A DNA stretch of 12,845 bases from positions 1 through 12,845 of the forward strand of contig DCXX01000004.1 of the NCBI GenBank assembly GCA_002329125.1, written 5' to 3'. This document shows, in pieces, positions 8,564 through 12,845 of the stretch. The position numbers and the translations under genes are program-made. The notes beneath the pieces are model-generated. The model had not been told where the DNA came from and searched no databases. It was given only the letters and a program-made list of their open reading frames with translations. Positions within the stretch are counted from its first letter, which is position 1; every line of letters starts with the position of its first letter. This DNA comes from Fidelibacterota bacterium UBA2125 (GTDB lineage Bacteria > Fidelibacterota > Marinisomatia > Marinisomatales > S15-B10).

Positions 8564-8612
8564 ATAAAAAACGGTTCCCGGCCATCTCTATCCGATGACG
8601 CTAGAAACCGTT
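8564..8612 (-). terminator. Hairpin with T-tract between rpmE and prfA
   Basis: On the minus strand AACGGTTTC (8612-8604) can pair with GGAACCGTT (8578-8570), giving nine pairs with one G-U around a 25-nt loop. A run of T follows (8571-8566, the first two in the stem), then AT. It begins 12 nt after the rpmE stop and ends about 15 nt before the prfA ATG. The layout suggests an intrinsic terminator or attenuator that lowers read-through from rpmE into prfA. The long loop makes it weaker than a classical terminator. It includes the alternative upstream prfA ATG (8585), which argues against that start. Confidence 0.42.
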
Positions 8613-8624
8613 ATGTTTGTCTGG

Positions 8625-8843
8625 TTACTGTTCGCCTTTGGCGTTCAGCTTTCCATATTTCTTTTTGAACTTTTCGATACGGCCGGCGGTGTCAACCAGT
8701 TTTTGCTGACCGGAGAAAAACGGGTGGCATGCGGAGCAGATTTCAACTCGCATATCGCCCACGGTACTTCGCACTTGGAACCTGTTTCCACATGCGCAGG
8801 TCACTGTACCAAGCGTATATTCAGGATGAATCCCAGTTTTCAT
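8625..8843 (-). CDS. rpmE: 50S ribosomal protein L31
   Basis: L31 is a small protein of the large ribosomal subunit near the intersubunit bridges. The 72 residues start with MKTGIHPEY, as usual for the family. Cys16, Cys18, Cys36 and Cys39 form the zinc-binding pattern, so this is the zinc (C+) form and not the Zur-regulated zinc-free paralogue. HPFFSGQQK (40-48) and the basic C-terminus with KFKKKYG are typical. A clear AGAGGA ribosome-binding site lies just before the ATG. It follows the aminotransferase gene by 9 nt and precedes prfA. The rho-rpmE-prfA succession is common in bacteria, here with two extra genes between rho and rpmE. Confidence 0.97.
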   Translation of the reverse strand: MKTGIHPEYTLGTVTCACGNRFQVRSTVGDMRVEICSACHPFFSGQQKLVDTAGRIEKFKKKYGKLNAKGEQ

Positions 8844-8852
8844 TTTATTCCT

Positions 8853-10037
8853 CTAATTCAGATCACTTAACGCTTTTTCAAGCTTGTTGATGCCTTCCAA
8901 AAAAACTGCCTCGTCGGTGGCGTACGAGAGCCTAATGTAGCCCTCTGATCCGAAGCCGGAACCGGCTACAGTCACCGTCTTGGCACAGTCTAAAATATAA
9001 TCACTCAAGGCGAAAGAACTGTCGATTATCTTCCCTTCAGCCGCTAGGCCGATGTAGTGACTCACATCGGGGAATGCATAGAATGCGCCCCCCGGTTTGG
9101 TGCAGGAAAAGTTGGGAACAGTATTGAGGCGGTTAATCATTGCATCCCGACGTTCCGCAAAGATATTGCGCATGGTTTCAATTTCAGTCTGATCACCGGT
9201 AAGTGCCTCCACGGCCGCTTTTTGTGCAATTGAGTTGGGGCAAGATGTCGCCTGCCCCTGGATTTTCGCCATAGCGCTGACGATTGCGGCATCTCCGGCC
9301 GCATATCCGATCCGCCATCCAGTCATGGCGTAAGTCTTGGATAAACTCTGAATCGTTACCACATTGGCTCCTACTTCATTTAGGGCTTCCGTGCTTGTGA
9401 AAGGTGCATCATATACGAGGAATTCGTAGCATTCGTCAGAGATCACCAGCCAATCGTGTTTGGCGGCAAGTTTAAGAAGCCTTGTAACTGTCTCTTTGTC
9501 CCAGACTGCTCCCGTCGGATTGGAAGGCGAGTTAATAATTATTGCGGAAATCTTAGGTGTGACTTTTGATTCAAGATCATTCCAGTCAGGAGAAAAATTG
9601 TCCTCGGTCATAGTTTTTACGATGACAGGTTCTCCATCTGCCAGCCGGATAAATTCAGGAAAAGAAACCCAGTAGGGTGCAAAGACAATGACTTCATCTC
9701 CAGGGTTTAATGCAGCCTGACAGAGAGTGCTGAGGGAATGTTTGGCACCGTTTGAAACAATGACCTGATCTGGGATATAATCTAGATTATTGTCGCGCTC
9801 CAGTTTTTTACATATCGCTTCGCGAAGTTCAAGTGTTCCTCTTCCAGGTGTGTACTTTGTATGACCGTCAGCCATGGCGCGGATGGCCGCTTGGCGGATA
9901 TTTTCAGGTGTGTTGAAATCGGGTTCACCAACGCCAAGGTCAATCACATCTACACCGTTATTCCTTAAATCAGCGGCCCGCGCTGTCATCTCCAAAGTGA
10001 AAGACGGCTGAATCCGCTGGACTCTTTCAGCAATCAT
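8853..10037 (-). CDS. Class I aspartate-type aminotransferase
   Basis: This is a PLP-dependent fold-type I aminotransferase of 394 residues, of the subgroup I-gamma that includes Bacillus and Thermus aspartate aminotransferases. The likely reaction is aspartate plus 2-oxoglutarate to oxaloacetate plus glutamate; some members also accept aromatic amino acids or prephenate. Visible features are GVGEPDF (35-41), HTKYTPGRG (59-67), NSPSNPTG (169-176) with the PLP-contacting Asn173, SDECYE (200-205) with Asp201 and Tyr204, the Schiff-base Lys234 in SLSKTYAMTGWRIGY, and Arg369 in YIRLSYAT, which binds the substrate carboxylate. It lies 15 nt after the RAMP gene. No metabolic partner genes are nearby, so the exact substrate is unproven and I give no symbol. 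Confidence 0.93.
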   Translation of the reverse strand: MIAERVQRIQPSFTLEMTARAADLRNNGVDVIDLGVGEPDFNTPENIRQAAIRAMADGHTKYTPGRGTLELREAICKKLERDNNLDYIPDQVIVSNGAKHSLSTLCQAALNPGDEVIVFAPYWVSFPEFIRLADGEPVIVKTMTEDNFSPDWNDLESKVTPKISAIIINSPSNPTGAVWDKETVTRLLKLAAKHDWLVISDECYEFLVYDAPFTSTEALNEVGANVVTIQSLSKTYAMTGWRIGYAAGDAAIVSAMAKIQGQATSCPNSIAQKAAVEALTGDQTEIETMRNIFAERRDAMINRLNTVPNFSCTKPGGAFYAFPDVSHYIGLAAEGKIIDSSFALSDYILDCAKTVTVAGSGFGSEGYIRLSYATDEAVFLEGINKLEKALSDLN

Positions 10038-10052
10038 AATGATTGGCCGAGA

Positions 10053-10961
10053 TCAATGCGTCTTGGAGTGATATTTGGCAGTGTTGAAGTTAGGACCTTC
10101 CGTCTCTTGCTCTTTGTCTTTGTCTGTTTTTTTGAGCCGTTTACTTCGAGGGATGTCATTCGGATCAATGGCTTCATCCTCCCAACCTTCGGGCAATTCT
10201 CCCACTACTTCTTGATTGTCAGACTGGCTGTTTGCCAGTTCTGTTTCTTCAGAGGAAAAGTCCGCTGAATTGAATTGACTGAAGAGCACACCGTAACCCT
10301 TGGTGATTCCGTTTCCCAAGCCGATAAAGTTTGGCAAAACAAAGTTGGTTCTGAATTCACCGTTAAAACAGCCCATTTTTCCTTCATCCATCAAGTTGGC
10401 CTGGAGTGATTCCAGATTGAGATCTACGAAAATTCTTTCTTCTAGTGCGAGACCGACCTCTTTTCCAACGAAAGCGATATTTTGACTCAGCAGACGTCTT
10501 AGCAGTATTAAGCGATCTTTGTCTGTTAACGCTTTATAGCGTTTCAGATTAATCTGGTTGAGGGCGATCCATGGAGTGAGAAATTTGTACTGGATTGTCT
10601 TATCGGTTGATCCCAAACCGTCATCGCTCACTTCAGTGACCACATCCTCGACCTTGAAAGTGATATTGCCGAAGTTCATAATGTCCAGTTTTTCAGAAAT
10701 GGACTCAATGGGCTCAACACCTTCCTTGATTCCAATGAGATAAATCTGTTCATTGAGTATCTTAACTTGGACTCGGGGATACAGATAGTTATTGCGGTAA
10801 GAGCCGTTGATAAAAGGGATGATGGGATTGTCCGAAAATTCTTTCATGAGAACGCCCTTTACCTGATAAGACGTTTTTCTAACAGGTTTATCGGTGGAGA
10901 GGCGAACTACGACTGACTTTATATAAGATTGATCCTTAGACACAAGACGGTATACAGACAA
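10053..10961 (-). CDS. Cas6-like RAMP-family protein, no CRISPR context
   Basis: I read this 302-residue protein as a stand-alone member of the Cas6/RAMP (repeat-associated mysterious protein) superfamily. Supporting segments are YPRVQVK (61-67) after an N-terminal beta-alpha region, LIGI.EG (75-81), FLTPWIALNQ (127-136), a helical stretch ending in EERI (174-177), and the glycine-rich loop GLGNGITKGYG (214-224), placed as in the second ferredoxin-like domain of Cas6. Residues about 232-302 form a polar, charged tail, probably disordered, with the only two histidines (298 and 302). The core therefore lacks the histidine used by many Cas6 nucleases. It starts at a TTG 7 nt after rho, with no evident Shine-Dalgarno; a GTG at 10943 is an alternative. 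No array or other cas gene is visible. The role is unknown; RNA binding is the best guess. Confidence 0.72.
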   Translation of the reverse strand: MSVYRLVSKDQSYIKSVVVRLSTDKPVRKTSYQVKGVLMKEFSDNPIIPFINGSYRNNYLYPRVQVKILNEQIYLIGIKEGVEPIESISEKLDIMNFGNITFKVEDVVTEVSDDGLGSTDKTIQYKFLTPWIALNQINLKRYKALTDKDRLILLRRLLSQNIAFVGKEVGLALEERIFVDLNLESLQANLMDEGKMGCFNGEFRTNFVLPNFIGLGNGITKGYGVLFSQFNSADFSSEETELANSQSDNQEVVGELPEGWEDEAIDPNDIPRSKRLKKTDKDKEQETEGPNFNTAKYHSKTH

Positions 10962-10968
10962 ACATTGA

Positions 10969-12216
10969 TTAAGTATTCATCGTATCCAAAAATTCTTCGT
11001 TATTTCCTGTCCGCTTCATTCTATCGAGGAGAAACTCCATTGCTTCTATAGGTGTCATGTCATTTAAAATCTTTCTAAGAATCCAAACTCTTGCAAGTTC
11101 TTTTTTGGAAAGTAACAGTTCTTCTTTCCGTGTCCCTGAACGTATAAGGTCAAAGGAGGGAAACAGGCGACGGTCACTGAGGCGGCGGTCTAAAACGAGT
11201 TCCATATTACCGGTACCCTTAAACTCTTCAAAAATGACATCATCCATTCTACTGCCCGTATCAATGAGTGCTGTTGCAATAATTGTGAGGCTTCCTCCTT
11301 CTTCGGTGTTCCGGGCCGCTCCGAAGAAGCGCCTGGGACGGTGAAGCGCATTGGCATCTACACCACCTGAAAGGATTTTTCCGCTGTGAGGGATTACCGC
11401 ATTGTGTGCACGGCCGAGGCGGGTGATACTGTCAAGAAGTATTATCACATCATGGCCGTACTCTACCATCCGTTTGGCCTTTTCCAAAGCCATGTCCGCC
11501 ACTTGAACGTGCCGTTCTGGCGGTTCATCAAAAGTGGAGCTTACCACTTCTGCATCAACGCTTCTCTCCATATCTGTCACTTCTTCCGGCCGCTCCGCAA
11601 TGAGCAGCACAATAATCTTAACTTCAGGATGATTCTCAAGCGTTGTATTGGCAATTTTTTGTAGAAGAATTGTTTTACCTGTCTTTGGTTGGGCGACAAT
11701 TAGTCCTCTCTGACCTTTGCCGATAGGCGACATGAGATCAAGTATCCGCATAGAAAATCCTTTCGACTTCCCTTCAAGCTTTATTCGTTCCTCAGGGTAG
11801 AGCGGTGTGAGGTTGTCAAACAGAATGGCTTTTTTGACCTGATCCGGTCCCTCGCCGTTCACCGTTTCAACTTTAAGTAGGGCGTAGAAACGTTCGTTAT
11901 CCTTGGGAGGGCGTATCTGTCCAGCCACCAGATGACCTGTGCGGAGATTGAACCTTTTTATCTGGGAAGGGGAGACGTAAATGTCATCTGGCCCCGGGAG
12001 GTAATTATAATCCTGCGATCGCAAGAAACCGTACCCTTCTTGCATCACTTCGAGAACACCGGAAGCAAACAGTTTCCCCTCTTTCTCGGCACTGGTCTCG
12101 AGAATGCGCATGATCAATTCCTGTTTTTTCAGACCGGAATAACCGGGAACTTCCATCTCTTGAGCGAGCTTGGTTAACTCCTTGATCTTCTGGCCCTGTA
12201 ACTGTGTTACATCCAT
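10969..12216 (-). CDS. rho: Transcription termination factor Rho
   Basis: Rho is the hexameric RNA-dependent ATPase and translocase that ends transcription. At 415 residues it is close to the 419 of E. coli Rho and has no large insertion. The N-terminal helical domain (about 1-45) leads to the cold-shock-like RNA-binding domain with GYGFLR (61-66). The RecA-like motor has Walker A AQPKTGKT (175-182), catalytic Glu208 in AERPEEVTDM, Walker B ending at Asp262 in VIILLDS, the Q loop near SGKILSGGVDANA (278-290), the R loop FKGTGNM (332-338), and RSGTRKEE (359-366) with the arginine finger. Ala207 replaces the Asp usual before the catalytic Glu, and Walker A has Gln176 and Thr179. The ATG lacks a Shine-Dalgarno. 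Rho is commonly autoregulated by attenuation in its leader. Confidence 0.98.
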   Translation of the reverse strand: MDVTQLQGQKIKELTKLAQEMEVPGYSGLKKQELIMRILETSAEKEGKLFASGVLEVMQEGYGFLRSQDYNYLPGPDDIYVSPSQIKRFNLRTGHLVAGQIRPPKDNERFYALLKVETVNGEGPDQVKKAILFDNLTPLYPEERIKLEGKSKGFSMRILDLMSPIGKGQRGLIVAQPKTGKTILLQKIANTTLENHPEVKIIVLLIAERPEEVTDMERSVDAEVVSSTFDEPPERHVQVADMALEKAKRMVEYGHDVIILLDSITRLGRAHNAVIPHSGKILSGGVDANALHRPRRFFGAARNTEEGGSLTIIATALIDTGSRMDDVIFEEFKGTGNMELVLDRRLSDRRLFPSFDLIRSGTRKEELLLSKKELARVWILRKILNDMTPIEAMEFLLDRMKRTGNNEEFLDTMNT

Positions 12217-12314
12217 GGGAATAAAATCGTTAATTAATTGTTAGAGTTACTGGAATTCTATGAATCAGGCAGTTATAAAGACCTTAAAAAAGGCAGCCTC
12301 TGGCTCAATTTAGA
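12217..12314 (-). other. folC-rho intergenic leader
   Basis: This is the longest gap inside the leftward unit. It is AT-rich near rho, contains the palindrome TTAATTAA and offers no reading frame of note. A TAGAAT sequence could serve as a -10 box, but no convincing -35 lies at the right distance. A separate rho promoter and a regulated rho leader are plausible here because of the gap and the hairpin at its upstream end, but neither can be shown from sequence alone. Confidence 0.3.
12286..12305 (-). terminator. Weak terminator-like hairpin after folC
   Basis: On the minus strand AGCC-AGA-GGCT (12305-12295) forms a four-pair stem with a three-base loop. GCC and six T (12291-12286) follow. It begins 9 nt after the folC stop. 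The stem is short and the T-tract is set back by three bases, so termination would be inefficient at best. Its position at the widest gap of the unit is the main reason to list it. Confidence 0.3.
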
Positions 12315-12845
12315 CTAAATCTCGCCTTTGTCAAAGGGAAAATGAAAAAAGCTGAATACATCCTCCGCTATAAAGTGTGTACCGAAAATTAACCACAGGT
12401 CCACGCTCTCATTTTCCACTTTGCACCGCTTAAGACCTTCAGTAACAGATTGACATGCTTCAGCAGGAATACCCGCTTTTTGTAATAAAGAAGCTACTGT
12501 ATCGGCAGAGTAAAACTCGGCGTGGTTCGGTTGAACAGTGATGATCTGATTGAAATATTGTTTTAGCACAGTTATGATGCTGTCGAGGTCCTTATTTTTC
12601 TTGAATCCGCAAACTGCGCCAAAATTAGCTTTGGGAAAAATCTCTCTCAGAGATCGGACTGCGGCGCTTATACCGTGAGGGTTATGTCCTACATCATAAT
12701 AAGCCAATGGATTACCACTCAGTTTTTGAAGTCTCCCTGGCCATACAACTTTTGTCAGTCCTGTTTTTATAACATTATCGCTGATCTTGGGATCAAAGAG
12801 GCTACACGCCGCTATGGAGGTCTGTGCATTTATCACCTGATGTTT
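12315..12845 (-). CDS. folC: Folylpolyglutamate/dihydrofolate synthase, 3' part
   Basis: This is the C-terminal part (176 residues) of a Mur-ligase-type synthase that adds glutamate to folates and, in many bacteria, to dihydropteroate. The frame is open to the window edge and reads KHQVINAQTS there, matching the HQ..NA motif that precedes the C-terminal domain, so the GTG at 12836 is an internal codon and not a start. The C-terminal domain has WPGRLQ, then DVGHNPHG where the family usually has DGAHNP, and GTHFIAEDVF near the end, where homologues have a GS..A/G-E-V segment. The ATP-binding N-terminal domain lies outside. A gap of about 98 nt separates it from rho, so it may belong to a separate transcript. 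Confidence 0.86.
   Translation of the reverse strand, partial: KHQVINAQTSIAACSLFDPKISDNVIKTGLTKVVWPGRLQKLSGNPLAYYDVGHNPHGISAAVRSLREIFPKANFGAVCGFKKNKDLDSIITVLKQYFNQIITVQPNHAEFYSADTVASLLQKAGIPAEACQSVTEGLKRCKVENESVDLWLIFGTHFIAEDVFSFFHFPFDKGEI

Noticed and set aside
8550..8585. Upstream ATG start for prfA adding 12 residues
   Set aside because: The extension lies in a hairpin and T-tract, is atypical for RF1, and the ATG at 8549 has a better ribosome-binding site.
8595..8870. 91-codon forward open frame opposite rpmE
   Set aside because: It is antisense to the complete, motif-bearing L31 gene and resembles no family. The same reasoning removes the other 60-146 codon frames opposite dnaE, prmC, prfA, aspC, the RAMP gene and rho.
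12834..12836. GTG as the start of the folC fragment
   Set aside because: The frame stays open to the window edge, and the upstream codons complete the HQ..NA motif of FolC, so the gene simply continues beyond the window.
1..12845. CRISPR array or other cas genes to match the RAMP protein
   Set aside because: No regularly spaced direct repeats were seen, and none of the other genes is a cas gene. The intergenic gaps are all under about 115 nt.
1..12845. tRNA, rRNA, insertion sequences or attachment sites
   Set aside because: Gaps are too short and no cloverleaf, transposase or terminal inverted repeat was recognised.

Overview
The window is dense bacterial housekeeping DNA: twelve protein genes, almost no intergenic space, and no rRNA, tRNA, insertion sequence, phage gene or CRISPR array that I can see. 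The gene content and protein style (415-residue Rho, about 1145-residue DnaE, a DGGGP-synthase-like UbiA protein, few clear Shine-Dalgarno sites before several genes) suggest a member of the FCB superphylum, possibly Marinimicrobia (SAR406) or a relative. That placement is an inference from sequence character and was not tested with a tree.

Layout. Positions 1-113 are a leader of unresolved content. A short rightward unit follows: eno (enolase, 114-1412) and, 4 nt later, an FtsB/DivIC-type division protein (1417-1776). It meets, tail to tail across about 85 bp (1777-1861), a long leftward unit that fills the rest of the window. Read in its own direction, this unit is: folC (3' part only, cut by the window edge), rho, an unusual Cas6-like RAMP protein, an aspartate-type aminotransferase, rpmE, prfA, prmC, a UbiA prenyltransferase, dnaE and dtd. 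Several junctions overlap: prfA/prmC by 4 nt, prmC/ubiA by 4 nt and dnaE/dtd by 1 nt. Most other gaps are 4-15 nt. The larger breaks are folC-rho (about 98 nt, with a weak terminator-like hairpin) and rpmE-prfA (75 nt, with a better hairpin and T-tract).

How the genes work together. The leftward unit groups RNA and protein termination functions: Rho ends transcription, RF1 (prfA) ends translation, PrmC methylates RF1, L31 is a ribosomal protein, and Dtd removes D-amino acids from tRNA. It also carries the replicative polymerase, an aminotransferase and a membrane prenyltransferase that may make ether lipids. The rho-rpmE-prfA-prmC order is a known arrangement in several phyla.

The item most worth attention is the 302-residue protein between rho and aspC (10053-10961). 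It has the YPRVQ segment, a TPWxALNQ segment and the glycine-rich loop of Cas6/RAMP proteins, but it sits in a housekeeping operon with no visible CRISPR array or other cas gene. It has no histidine in its RAMP core and ends in a 70-residue charged tail. It may be a Cas6-fold RNA-binding protein that serves RNA metabolism instead of CRISPR. Secondary points are the DGGGP-synthase-like UbiA protein, a DnaE whose PHP metal site looks complete, and the hairpin between rpmE and prfA.
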